Assembly (NCBI GenBank): GCA_902617625.1
Contig: CACMXJ010000006.1
Coordinates: 1 to 64,000, forward strand
Length of the DNA stretch: 64,000 nt
Source of the DNA: an uncultured Pelagibacteraceae bacterium
GTDB lineage: Bacteria; Pseudomonadota; Alphaproteobacteria; Pelagibacterales; Pelagibacteraceae
Reading direction: 5' to 3'
Of this stretch, positions 28,729 through 37,716 are shown piece by piece. The notes under the pieces were generated by a model. The model was given only the letters and a program-made list of their open reading frames with translations, made no database searches and was not told the origin of the DNA. The first letter of the stretch is position 1. The number at the start of each line of letters is the position of its first letter. The position numbers and the translations under genes were made by a program.

Positions 28729-29383
28729 AAAAATTATAGTTTACTTTTTAATGTTTTGTTTTCTTGTATCAATAAATAATATTTCATTCATGAATGTTAG
28801 TTTTCCAAAAATTAGTGAGGTAGAGATAAATGGTTTAAACTCAGATGAAAGAAAAAAAATTGAAGATATTATCTATGATTCTAATTTTAAAAATATTTTT
28901 TATTTAGATAAAGAATATTTAAAAAGAAAGATCAATTCAATTAATATTATTGAACAATTTGAAATATTTAAAAATTATCCATCAACTTTAAAAATTTTTA
29001 TAAAAAAAACAGAAATACTTGCACAAACAAAAAAAAATGGTTTTGATTATTTGATTGGATCAAATGGAAAGTTAATTGAAAACAAAGATTTTACATTAGA
29101 ACTTCCTTTTATATTTGGTGATTTAAACATATTAGAGTTTCTCGAATTAAAAAGGAAAATTGATAGCTCTCTTTTTGAATTTAGCGAAATTTTAAACTTA
29201 TATGTGTATAAGTCAAATAGGTGGGATATTGAAACTCGTAATGGAAATTTAATAAAACTTCCGAAAAATGATATTAAGAGGATATTAAATTTATATGTTC
29301 GATTGTCTAATGAAGAAAAAATTAACGAAAAAACAATTGTTGACTTTCGTCAAAAAAACCAAATCATACTAAATGATAAATAG
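28709..29383 (+). CDS. ftsQ: FtsQ/DivIB division protein
   Basis: FtsQ is a single-pass inner-membrane protein that bridges early and late division proteins through FtsL and FtsB. The 224-residue protein has one membrane helix (about 8-27), a POTRA-like domain beginning ISEVEINGLN (about 36) and containing NYPSTLKIFIKKTEILAQ, and the FtsQ beta domain after it. It lies between ddl and the ftsA-position gene, the usual place. It overlaps the next ORF by 11 bases. Confidence 0.92.
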   Translation: MHQLISKKIIVYFLMFCFLVSINNISFMNVSFPKISEVEINGLNSDERKKIEDIIYDSNFKNIFYLDKEYLKRKINSINIIEQFEIFKNYPSTLKIFIKKTEILAQTKKNGFDYLIGSNGKLIENKDFTLELPFIFGDLNILEFLELKRKIDSSLFEFSEILNLYVYKSNRWDIETRNGNLIKLPKNDIKRILNLYVRLSNEEKINEKTIVDFRQKNQIILNDK

Positions 29384-30074
29384 TTCAGTTAATAAGACGT
29401 TTATCTTTATTGCTTCAAATAAATTTATAATTTTATCGCTCAATGAAGCAAATAAGATTAATTATAAAAAAGAAACTATTTTTAAAGATCAAAATAAAAA
29501 ATTTGACTTGAATTTATTTAATGAATTTTTGAATGAAAATATTTTTAAAATTGAAAAAGAATTGGGTGAATTCATTAAGGTTATATATCTAATAATTGAA
29601 AATGAAGAAATTTTTTCAGTTAATCTTTCAATTAAGAATAAGATTAATGAAATTACAATTAATGCAAAAATAATTAATAATTTATTAATAGAAGCCAAGA
29701 ATTATTGTGAAGAAACTTTGAGAAAAGCAGAAGTTATTCATATGAAAATTGATCAATTTTTCATTGATAATGAATACTATAAAGTTTTACCAGATAAAGT
29801 TACCTGTAAAAGTTTATCTTTAGATTTAAGTTTTATCTGTGTACCAAAAAATATTTTGAATAATTTTGAAAAAATCTTAAATAATTTTCAGATATCTGTT
29901 TATAGAACAATTAGTTATCAGTACCTTCATAGTTATTTTAAAATTAGCACTAATAATTTAGAATTAGTTGCACAAAAAATTCTGACTGGTTTTAATGAAA
30001 ATGAAGTGATTTTAATGAAAAAAAAACCAAAAAACCTTGGTTTTTTTGAGAAATTTTTCAATTATTTCAATTAA
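29373..30074 (+). CDS. Reduced FtsA-like protein (1C domain plus membrane anchor)
   Basis: The gene sits where ftsA belongs, but codes for only 233 residues against about 410-450 in normal FtsA. Residues about 68-190 can be lined up by eye with FtsA subdomain 1C and its flanks: a YLIIENEEIFSVNLS strand region, ITINAKIINNLLIEAKNY, AEVIHMKIDQFFIDNEYY (FtsA: HVIPQEYxID), then FICVPKNILNNFEKILNNF and a YLHSYF stretch. The sequence stops just where the second ATPase half would begin. Neither the N-terminal DxGT phosphate loop nor the later DIGGGT loop is present. The end, KKPKNLGFFEKFFNYFN, resembles the FtsA membrane-targeting helix. Assignment is by manual comparison, not a search. Confidence 0.7.
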   Translation: MINSSVNKTFIFIASNKFIILSLNEANKINYKKETIFKDQNKKFDLNLFNEFLNENIFKIEKELGEFIKVIYLIIENEEIFSVNLSIKNKINEITINAKIINNLLIEAKNYCEETLRKAEVIHMKIDQFFIDNEYYKVLPDKVTCKSLSLDLSFICVPKNILNNFEKILNNFQISVYRTISYQYLHSYFKISTNNLELVAQKILTGFNENEVILMKKKPKNLGFFEKFFNYFN

Positions 30075-30137
30075 TCTGTATTTTCTCGTAATATTTGTTG
30101 TGTTTAATTTTGTGTGACTCAGGATTAAAACTTCTGC

Positions 30138-31058
30138 GTGTCTTTATTAAACCAAAAAACAATTAAAAAAAAAGTTTCCTTCAGTGGGGTAGGTCTACAC
30201 AGTGGTAAAGTAATCAAAATTTGTGTTAAACCTTCTGAGCCAGATACTGGAATTGTTTTCAAAAGAGTTGATTTAAAAGAAAATAATTTTATTTATCCAA
30301 ATTTCATGAACGTAAGTAGCACAGCCCTTTGCACAACTATTAGTAACAGTTATGGAGCAAAAGTTTCAACTATTGAACATTTAATGGGTGCATTATTTGG
30401 ACTTGGAATTGATAATGCTTTGGTAGAAATTGATAATGATGAAGTTCCAATTTTAGATGGGTCAGCCAAGTTGTTTATAAATGAAATTTTATCAGTAGGT
30501 TTAGAATCAAGTAATAAACCTATTAAGATCATAAAAATAAACAAAAAAGTAGAATTTAAAAATGGTGATAAGTTTATTTCAATCGAACCTTCAAAGTTAA
30601 GTCTAGATATAGATTTTAAACTTAAGTATCAAAATCAAATTATTGGTAACCAAAGAAATAAGATTAACGTTTATGAGGATAATCTTGAAGAAATTTTTAA
30701 TTCAAGAACATTTTGTTTATACGAAGATATTGAGGCAATAAAGAAAAAAGGTCTAGCAAAAGGTGGAAGTTTAGAGAATGCGATAGTTGTTAAAGGAGAA
30801 AACATTTTAAATCCAAATGGTTTAAGAAATACCAAAGAATTTGTTAATCATAAAATTTTAGATTGTATTGGTGATCTTTTTACCAGCGGATATAGAATGA
30901 TAGCAAGTGTAAACTGTTCTCAGGGAGGTCATTCCATGACGAATAGTTTATTAAGAAAAGTATTTGAAAACAAAGATAATTTTTCAATCGTTGAAATACA
31001 AGAAAGAACACTTCCACATACATTGATAAATAGAAGCTTATTGAGATCAATAGCTTAA
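30138..31058 (+). CDS. lpxC: UDP-3-O-acyl-GlcNAc deacetylase LpxC
   Basis: LpxC performs the committed step of lipid A synthesis. The 306-residue zinc enzyme has the GVGLHSG opening (about 17), zinc ligand His81 in TIEHLMGAL, and later NHKILDCIGDL with the second His and Asp, plus GGHSMTN. The GTG start at 30138 gives the family N-terminus. It shows that the organism makes lipid A. It follows the reduced ftsA gene after 63 bases; ftsZ, usually located here, is absent. Confidence 0.97.
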   Translation: MSLLNQKTIKKKVSFSGVGLHSGKVIKICVKPSEPDTGIVFKRVDLKENNFIYPNFMNVSSTALCTTISNSYGAKVSTIEHLMGALFGLGIDNALVEIDNDEVPILDGSAKLFINEILSVGLESSNKPIKIIKINKKVEFKNGDKFISIEPSKLSLDIDFKLKYQNQIIGNQRNKINVYEDNLEEIFNSRTFCLYEDIEAIKKKGLAKGGSLENAIVVKGENILNPNGLRNTKEFVNHKILDCIGDLFTSGYRMIASVNCSQGGHSMTNSLLRKVFENKDNFSIVEIQERTLPHTLINRSLLRSIA

Positions 31059-31103
31059 TAAAATATTCATCTTTGCAGTTTTTTATGTATATATACTTAA
31101 AGT

Positions 31104-31937
31104 ATGTTCAAAATTAAGATTATTTTAATTTTTTTTACTTTGTTAATTTTTAATTCATGTGGAAAAGAGGTAGAAAAAATTAAACTAATTAAGGAAACCA
31201 GTCAAAGTGAAGAAGTTATTTCTACATATAAAAAAGGCATGGACTTTATGGAAACTGGTGATTATTTCGCAGCAAGTAAGAAATTTTTAGAAGTTGAAAT
31301 ATTATTGCCACAATCTAAATGGGCACCAAAGTCAGTTTTAATGGCATCATATTCATACTATCTACAAGGCTATTATTCTTTGGCAATTGAGAATCTTAAA
31401 AGATATTTTAAAACCTATCCTAAAGATAAAAATTTGGCTTATGCACATTACCTTTTAGCAATGTGTTATTATGAAACTATTGAGGGAGAAAAAAAAGATT
31501 TAGCTCCTTTAATTTTATCAAAAAAAGAACTCATTTTTATTATCGAAAATTATCCTGAAACTGATTATGCTTATGATGCGAGATACAAAATTGATCTAAT
31601 TGATGATATATTAGCAGCTAAGGAGGTATATATTGGTAGACATTACGTAAAAAAGAAAAAATGGATACCTGCTCTAAATAGGTTTAAGAATGTATTAAAT
31701 AATTATGATACAACAGATCATGTTGAAGAGGCAATTCATAGATTAGTAGAAATATACTACATATTAGGTATGGAGGAAGAGTCACTAAAATACGCAGCAT
31801 TACTGGGCTATAATTACAATTCAGGTGAATGGTATAAAGAAACATATAGAATTTTTAATAAAGAATACAAAATTAGTGTTCCAAATAAAAAAAAAGAGAA
31901 AAGTAAAATCTTAAGTACAATAAAAAGTCTTTTTTAA
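31104..31937 (+). CDS. bamD: Outer-membrane assembly lipoprotein BamD
   Basis: BamD is the essential lipoprotein partner of BamA in beta-barrel insertion. The 277-residue protein has a signal peptide with lipobox FNSC (Cys19) and five tetratricopeptide-like repeats from about residue 40 to 230, including YKKGMDFMETGDYFAASKKF and the AHYLLAMCYY helix. It is followed after two bases by ligA; the recN gene often found between these two in alphaproteobacteria is absent. Confidence 0.95.
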   Translation: MFKIKIILIFFTLLIFNSCGKEVEKIKLIKETSQSEEVISTYKKGMDFMETGDYFAASKKFLEVEILLPQSKWAPKSVLMASYSYYLQGYYSLAIENLKRYFKTYPKDKNLAYAHYLLAMCYYETIEGEKKDLAPLILSKKELIFIIENYPETDYAYDARYKIDLIDDILAAKEVYIGRHYVKKKKWIPALNRFKNVLNNYDTTDHVEEAIHRLVEIYYILGMEEESLKYAALLGYNYNSGEWYKETYRIFNKEYKISVPNKKKEKSKILSTIKSLF

Positions 31938-31939
31938 AA

Positions 31940-33961
31940 ATGATTGATGAGAGAATTAATCAAAAATACCTAAATAAAATTAAATTATTTCAAAAATATA
32001 ACAAACATTATTATAATTTAAACAAACCTTTAGTTGATGATAATGAATTTGATAAATTAAAATTAGAGATAATTAATTTAGAGAAACAATATAAATTTTT
32101 GAGTCACAAAGATTCTCCCTCTTATTCTGTAGGTTTTAAACCCTCTAAAATTTTTAAAAAAATAAAACATAAAACAGCAATGTTGTCCTTAGGTAATGCA
32201 TTTAGTGAGGAAGATCTTATAAATTTTGAAAAAAAAATCTTAAATTTTCTCAATAATGAAGTGGGATTAAATATCGAGTATAGTGCAGAGCCAAAAATTG
32301 ACGGAATATCTGCATCTTTATTGTTTAAAGGTGGAAAATTTATAACTGGTCTATCAAGAGGCGATGGAAAAGAGGGGGAAGATATCACAGAAAACTTAAA
32401 AACAATTAAAGATATACCTCATGAAATTAAATTAAAAAGTTTTCCTGAAGAAATAGATATAAGAGGCGAGGTATTTATTCAAAACAGCGATTTTAAAAAT
32501 TTAAGCAATAAATTTGCAAATCCAAGAAATGCAGCCTCCGGTTCATTAAGACAAAAAGATGCTAAAGAAACACAAAAAATTCCATTAAAGTTTATTGCTT
32601 ATACTTTTGGTTATGAAAAAGGGTTAGAAGTAAGCACTCAAGAAGGTTATTTAAAAAAATTGAAAGAGTGGGGTTTTAAAACAAATCCTTTAAACAAAAC
32701 AATTGGTTCAATAAAAGATTTAATGAAAAATTATAATGAAGTTGAAAAAAAAAGGGATCAAATAGATTTTGATATTGATGGAATCGTCTATAAAGTTAAT
32801 GATTTTGGATTACAAAAAAGATTAGGGAATGTCGCAAATGCTCCAAGATGGGCTATTGCACATAAGTTTTCAGCTAATAGTAGTGTCTCAAAAATTGAAA
32901 ATATTGAAATTCAAATTGGCAGGACTGGTGCCTTAACACCTGTAGCAAAAATAAAACCAGTAAAAATTGGAGGTGTTGTTGTTTCAAATGCAACTTTGCA
33001 TAATGAAGAAGAGATAAATAGAAAAGATATAAGAATTGGGGATACGGTTTTAATTGAAAGAGCGGGAGATGTAATACCTCATGTAATTTCAGTTGATTTA
33101 AAATTAAGAGATAAAAATTCCAAAAAATTTAATTTTCCAAAAAATTGTCCATCTTGTGGATCAAAAACTGTTAAAGATTTTAATTTTACCACAAAAAAAA
33201 AAGACGCTGTAAGAAGATGTTCAAGTGACGGGTATGAATGTGAAAAAATGGCAATAGAAAAGTTAAAACATTTTGTTTCCAAAGAAGCTTTCAATATTGA
33301 TGGTTTTGGAAAAAAAATTGTTGAAAATTTTTGGAATTTAAATTTAATCAAATTTCCACAAGATATTTTCAAACTTGATTACGTAAAAATAGAAAAATTA
33401 GAAGGATGGGGGAAGCAATCAGTTTCAAATTTAAAATATTCAATTAACCAAAAAAAAATAATTTCATTTGAAAAATTTATTTATGCATTAGGCATTAGAC
33501 ATATAGGTTTAGAAAATGCTAAAATTATATCAAAAAATTTAAAATCACTAAGAAATTTTATCTCTTTATCCAAAAAAAATAATTTTGATAATTTAATCAA
33601 TATTGATGGGATTGGTGAGACCCAGATTAGTTCAATCAAAAATTTTTTTAAAAATGATACAAATTTATTCGTTTTACAGAACTTAGAAAAAATACTCACA
33701 GTAAAAAATGCTGAAAACCAAAAAACTGATGGCATATTAAATAATAAAACTTTTATGTTTACTGGTAAACTTTCAAATATGAGTCGTTCTGAAGCAAAAT
33801 CTCTAATAGAACAAAATTCGGGGTCGATAGTTAGCAATGTGACGAAAAAACTTGATTATTTAATAGTTGGAGAAAAACCAACAAATAGAAAAATTGATGT
33901 TGCAAGAACTTTAAAAATAAAAATTTTAGACCAGTCTTCTTGGCTTAAAATGCTTAAATAA
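31940..33961 (+). CDS. ligA: NAD-dependent DNA ligase
   Basis: LigA seals nicks in replication and repair. The 673-residue protein shows the full domain order: Ia domain, adenylation domain with Lys119 of AEPKIDG, OB fold, a four-cysteine zinc finger (CPSCG then RCSSDGYEC), helix-hairpin-helix repeats and a C-terminal BRCT domain (about 595-673). It ends with an eight-base overlap with the convergent peptidase gene. Confidence 0.97.
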   Translation: MIDERINQKYLNKIKLFQKYNKHYYNLNKPLVDDNEFDKLKLEIINLEKQYKFLSHKDSPSYSVGFKPSKIFKKIKHKTAMLSLGNAFSEEDLINFEKKILNFLNNEVGLNIEYSAEPKIDGISASLLFKGGKFITGLSRGDGKEGEDITENLKTIKDIPHEIKLKSFPEEIDIRGEVFIQNSDFKNLSNKFANPRNAASGSLRQKDAKETQKIPLKFIAYTFGYEKGLEVSTQEGYLKKLKEWGFKTNPLNKTIGSIKDLMKNYNEVEKKRDQIDFDIDGIVYKVNDFGLQKRLGNVANAPRWAIAHKFSANSSVSKIENIEIQIGRTGALTPVAKIKPVKIGGVVVSNATLHNEEEINRKDIRIGDTVLIERAGDVIPHVISVDLKLRDKNSKKFNFPKNCPSCGSKTVKDFNFTTKKKDAVRRCSSDGYECEKMAIEKLKHFVSKEAFNIDGFGKKIVENFWNLNLIKFPQDIFKLDYVKIEKLEGWGKQSVSNLKYSINQKKIISFEKFIYALGIRHIGLENAKIISKNLKSLRNFISLSKKNNFDNLINIDGIGETQISSIKNFFKNDTNLFVLQNLEKILTVKNAENQKTDGILNNKTFMFTGKLSNMSRSEAKSLIEQNSGSIVSNVTKKLDYLIVGEKPTNRKIDVARTLKIKILDQSSWLKMLK

Positions 33962-35651
33962 ATCTAGCCAACCATTCTTTTTCATTTTTATTAAGAAATG
34001 GCGATAATTTTGAATAAACCTCTTTATGATATTTAAAAAGATAACTCTTCTCCTCTTTATTTAAAAGTTTATAATTAATTAAATCTATTTCTAATGGTGC
34101 CAAAGTTAAATTTTTGAAAAATAATTGACCTTTAATTTTTTTTGCATAAATTAAATTTTCAATACGAATTCCAAATTTACCTTTTTTATAATATCCAGGT
34201 TCATTACTCAAAATCATTCCATTTTCAATTTTAATTAAATTGTTTTTTGAAATAGCTTGTGGACCCTCATGAACATTTAAGAAATAACCCACACCGTGGC
34301 CAGTTCCATGGGCATAATCCATATTATTTTTTTTAAGAAATTTTCTTGCTTCAATATCAATTAATTTCCCAGTTTTTTTTATATCTAAATTTATTTGAGC
34401 TACTGCGATATGTCCTTTTAAAACATTTGTGTAAATATTTTTTATATAATTTTTTTGATTTGAAAAACAAATTGTTCTTGTAACATCTGTGGTTCCAAAT
34501 TTATATTGTCCACCAGAATCACATAATAAAATTTCATTTTTTTTTAAAGTTTTAGTGTTATTTTTTGTTGCTCTATAATGAACAATAGCTCCATTTTTTC
34601 CACTGCCTGCTATTGTTTTAAAACTTGGAAATAAATAATTCGAATTCATTTTTCTAAATTTTTCCAACTTATTTTGAGCATCAACCTCCGTGATATCTAA
34701 TTTTTTTTTATTTTTTATCCAATAAATGAATTTCGTCAGCGCTACCCCATCGATGATGTGAGTATCTATAGTATTTTTAATTTCAGTTTTATTTTTAATT
34801 GATTTAAAAAGATAAACTGGATCTTCTTTTTTGATCAATCTAAATCTTTTTTTTAAAATTTCTTCAAAATACACTGAGCAAGTTTTCTCATCAATCAAAA
34901 TACTTCCCAAATCTAAATCTTGGAATAAAGAGGAGATATTTTTTGGATCAATTATTTGACTTTTTTTTAATCTTTTTTTTTTAATAAGATTTTTTGATTT
35001 ATCTTTCTCAACAATTAGATAAATATTTCTTTTTTTACTTATAACAAGATAACAGTTGGGTATTGGACTAGTTGGGCTATCATATCCTCTAATATTTAAT
35101 AACCATGCAATATTTTCTGGAGCTGTGATGAATAAATAATCAAATTTATTTTTCTTTAAATATGAGCAGACTTTAGAAATTTTTTGCAAGTGAGTTTCAC
35201 CAGTGTTTTCTTTGTCTAAAGTATAAAAAGGATCTTTTTTTTTACTTTTAAATTGGTAAATTTTATCAACTAAATTTTTATCAATTAAAGTCACTTTGTT
35301 ATTCTTTAAAAAAAATCTTTTAATTTGTTTTGAGGTAAATAGTGTAGGATCAATCCCTAGATTTAGATTTTTGAATATATTTGTATTAATTATCTTTTCA
35401 TAATCTACAATCTTAAAGTTCTTACCACTTTCAATTTTTGCTTGAATTGTATATCTACCATCAACAAATAAAAAACTTTTCTTTTTTAGAATTACTGCAT
35501 ATCCGGCTGACCCAGTAAAATTAGATATAACTTTAAGTCTATCTTTATTTGAATATTCTGAAAAAAATTCATCATTTTTTGGGATTACATAACCATCAAT
35601 ATTATATCTAATAAATTGATTTCTTAATTTATCTATCCTTTTTTTAATCAT
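33954..35651 (-). CDS. Aminopeptidase P family (M24) metallopeptidase
   Basis: This 565-residue enzyme resembles the larger Xaa-Pro aminopeptidases. Two creatinase-like N-terminal domains are followed by an M24 pita-bread domain with the dinuclear metal ligands Asp in LLCDSGGQY and TTDVTRT, His in GTGHGVGYFLNVHEGP, Glu in ILSNEPGYY and Glu in GIRIENL. It would remove N-terminal residues preceding proline, in the cytoplasm. Its start overlaps the end of the upstream helicase gene by four bases, so the two form a minus-strand operon. Confidence 0.92.
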   Translation of the reverse strand: MIKKRIDKLRNQFIRYNIDGYVIPKNDEFFSEYSNKDRLKVISNFTGSAGYAVILKKKSFLFVDGRYTIQAKIESGKNFKIVDYEKIINTNIFKNLNLGIDPTLFTSKQIKRFFLKNNKVTLIDKNLVDKIYQFKSKKKDPFYTLDKENTGETHLQKISKVCSYLKKNKFDYLFITAPENIAWLLNIRGYDSPTSPIPNCYLVISKKRNIYLIVEKDKSKNLIKKKRLKKSQIIDPKNISSLFQDLDLGSILIDEKTCSVYFEEILKKRFRLIKKEDPVYLFKSIKNKTEIKNTIDTHIIDGVALTKFIYWIKNKKKLDITEVDAQNKLEKFRKMNSNYLFPSFKTIAGSGKNGAIVHYRATKNNTKTLKKNEILLCDSGGQYKFGTTDVTRTICFSNQKNYIKNIYTNVLKGHIAVAQINLDIKKTGKLIDIEARKFLKKNNMDYAHGTGHGVGYFLNVHEGPQAISKNNLIKIENGMILSNEPGYYKKGKFGIRIENLIYAKKIKGQLFFKNLTLAPLEIDLINYKLLNKEEKSYLFKYHKEVYSKLSPFLNKNEKEWLARFI

Positions 35652-37684
35652 TTAATTCTTTTTTGATATCTAATCCAACCCGGACTTCTTTTGGGGTCAT
35701 CATCTAATTCTATATCTTGGTTGAACTCAAATTCGTCAAATGTGTCGTTATTTTCTTCAAAATAAGAATTTTTTTCTAAATTATTTTCTGGCAGTTCGTC
35801 AATAAATCTTGAAGCCATGCTATCTATCCAATCTCCTTGATAAAATCTATTCATTGAAAAAGAAATAATTGCATTTTTTTTTGCTCTCGTGATACCCACA
35901 TAAGCTAATCTTCTCTCCTCCTCTAATCCATTATGTCCTTTTTCCTCAATTGATTTTTGATGAGGAAATAAACCTTCTTCCCACCCAGGTAAAAAAACCA
36001 CATCAAACTCCAAACCTTTAGCTGCATGCATTGTCATCATATTAATTTTTTCGCCTTCCCAATCTTGATCAATAGAAGTTGCAAGAGATACATGGTCTAA
36101 AAAACTTTCTAGATTATCAAATTCTTTCATTGCACTTAATAATTCTTTTATATTTTCTAACCGATTTTCATTTTCGAGATCTTTTTTGTTTTTTAACATT
36201 GAGGAATATCCAGACTCATCTAAAAGTATTTGCAGTAATTTGACATGATTAAATTTTTTAATTTTCAAGTCATTTCTCCATTTTGAAATTAAATCTAAAA
36301 AAATACTTAAACCTAATTTTGCTTTAGGTTTTATTAGATTTTTTTCTATCATCTTTCTTGCTGAGTATTCCAAAGTTATCTTATTTTTTTTTGAGTATTC
36401 ATGAATAATTTTAATTGTACTATCACCAATTGATCTTTTAGGATTATTAACTATTCTTTCAAAAGCTAAATCATCTTTTTCTTGATAAATTAATCTTAGG
36501 TATGCAACGCAGTCCTTAATTTCGGCTCTCTCATAAAATTTAATTCCTCCTAAAATTCGGTAGGGTACACCTATTTTTAAAAATCTTTCCTCAAATTCTC
36601 TTGTTTGAAAAATTGCTCTCACTAAAATCGCAATATTATTTAAAGAATATTTCTTTTTTATTTTTTCCACTTCATCAGAAACTCCGATTGCTTCATCTTT
36701 TCCGTTTTTAAAACAGTTTAATTTAATTAAATCACCCTCTTCCATTGTTGATTTTAAAGTCTTTCCTACTCTATTTTGATTATTAGATATTAATGAAGAA
36801 GCCACAGACAAAATATTTTTTGAGGATCTGTAATTTTGTTCTAGTCTAATTACTTTAGTATTTTTATAGATTTTATCAAATTCTAAAAAATTTTTTATTT
36901 CAGCACCTCTCCAACTATAAATTGATTGATCATCATCACCAACACAACATATGTTATTGTTCTTCTCTGCTAACAAATTTAACCATTGGCTTTGTATATA
37001 ATTTGTATCCTGGTACTCATCTACAAGTATATATTTAAAATTTTTAGAGTAGATTTCTCTAATATCTTCATTTTTTTCCAAAATTTTAACAGAGTGTAAA
37101 ATTAAATCTCCAAAGTCACACGCATTTAATTCTATTAACTTCTGTTGATAAATTTTATAAACTGGCAAAATTGTTTTTTCATAAATATCTTTTGGATTTA
37201 TCTTTACTTCACTGGGGTATAATCCTTTATTTTTCCATTTATCAATTATTGCAATGATATACCTTGGAGCAAGTTGTTTGATGTCGATGTTTTCTGCTTT
37301 ACAAATATTTTTGATTAATCTGATTTGATCGTCAGCATCAACAATAGTAAAATTTGAATTTAGATTTACCGCTGATGCATGTTTTCTTAATAACTTTGCG
37401 CAAATTGAGTGAAACGTACCAAGCCAAGATAAACCAACCGCTGATGAACTAAGAATATTGCTCACTCTATCTTGCATTTCTTTTGCAGCCTTATTTGTGA
37501 AAGTTACCGCAAGAATTTGGTTAGGAAAGGCTTTCTTATTTTTAATTATGTGAGCAATTCTGCTTGTCAAAACCTTTGTTTTTCCTGATCCAGCACCAGC
37601 AACAATTAAAAGTGGTCCATCTAAAGATATTACAGCTTGTTTTTGAGCTTCATTCAAATTTTTTAAATAATCAGAGTTTACCAT
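35648..37684 (-). CDS. uvrD: UvrD/PcrA-type superfamily 1A DNA helicase
   Basis: This 3'-5' helicase acts in mismatch and nucleotide excision repair and in clearing protein from DNA. The 678-residue protein has the Q motif, Walker A GAGSGKT at 30-36, DEYQDTN motif II, the GDDDQSIYSWRGA motif III, QNYRS motif IV and the MTMHAAKGLEFDVVFLPGWEEG motif V. The C-terminus is acidic with a short basic end. UvrD, PcrA and Rep are hard to separate by eye; length and motifs favour UvrD. Confidence 0.93.
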   Translation of the reverse strand: MVNSDYLKNLNEAQKQAVISLDGPLLIVAGAGSGKTKVLTSRIAHIIKNKKAFPNQILAVTFTNKAAKEMQDRVSNILSSSAVGLSWLGTFHSICAKLLRKHASAVNLNSNFTIVDADDQIRLIKNICKAENIDIKQLAPRYIIAIIDKWKNKGLYPSEVKINPKDIYEKTILPVYKIYQQKLIELNACDFGDLILHSVKILEKNEDIREIYSKNFKYILVDEYQDTNYIQSQWLNLLAEKNNNICCVGDDDQSIYSWRGAEIKNFLEFDKIYKNTKVIRLEQNYRSSKNILSVASSLISNNQNRVGKTLKSTMEEGDLIKLNCFKNGKDEAIGVSDEVEKIKKKYSLNNIAILVRAIFQTREFEERFLKIGVPYRILGGIKFYERAEIKDCVAYLRLIYQEKDDLAFERIVNNPKRSIGDSTIKIIHEYSKKNKITLEYSARKMIEKNLIKPKAKLGLSIFLDLISKWRNDLKIKKFNHVKLLQILLDESGYSSMLKNKKDLENENRLENIKELLSAMKEFDNLESFLDHVSLATSIDQDWEGEKINMMTMHAAKGLEFDVVFLPGWEEGLFPHQKSIEEKGHNGLEEERRLAYVGITRAKKNAIISFSMNRFYQGDWIDSMASRFIDELPENNLEKNSYFEENNDTFDEFEFNQDIELDDDPKRSPGWIRYQKRIK

Positions 37685-37716
37685 TTAAATATTTTAATTA
37701 TAAGTCTGAACAAAAT

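Noticed and set aside
37564-37716. Upstream extension of the AsmA-like gene
   Set aside because: It is antisense to the conserved Walker A region of uvrD and its sequence is Gln/His/Leu noise.
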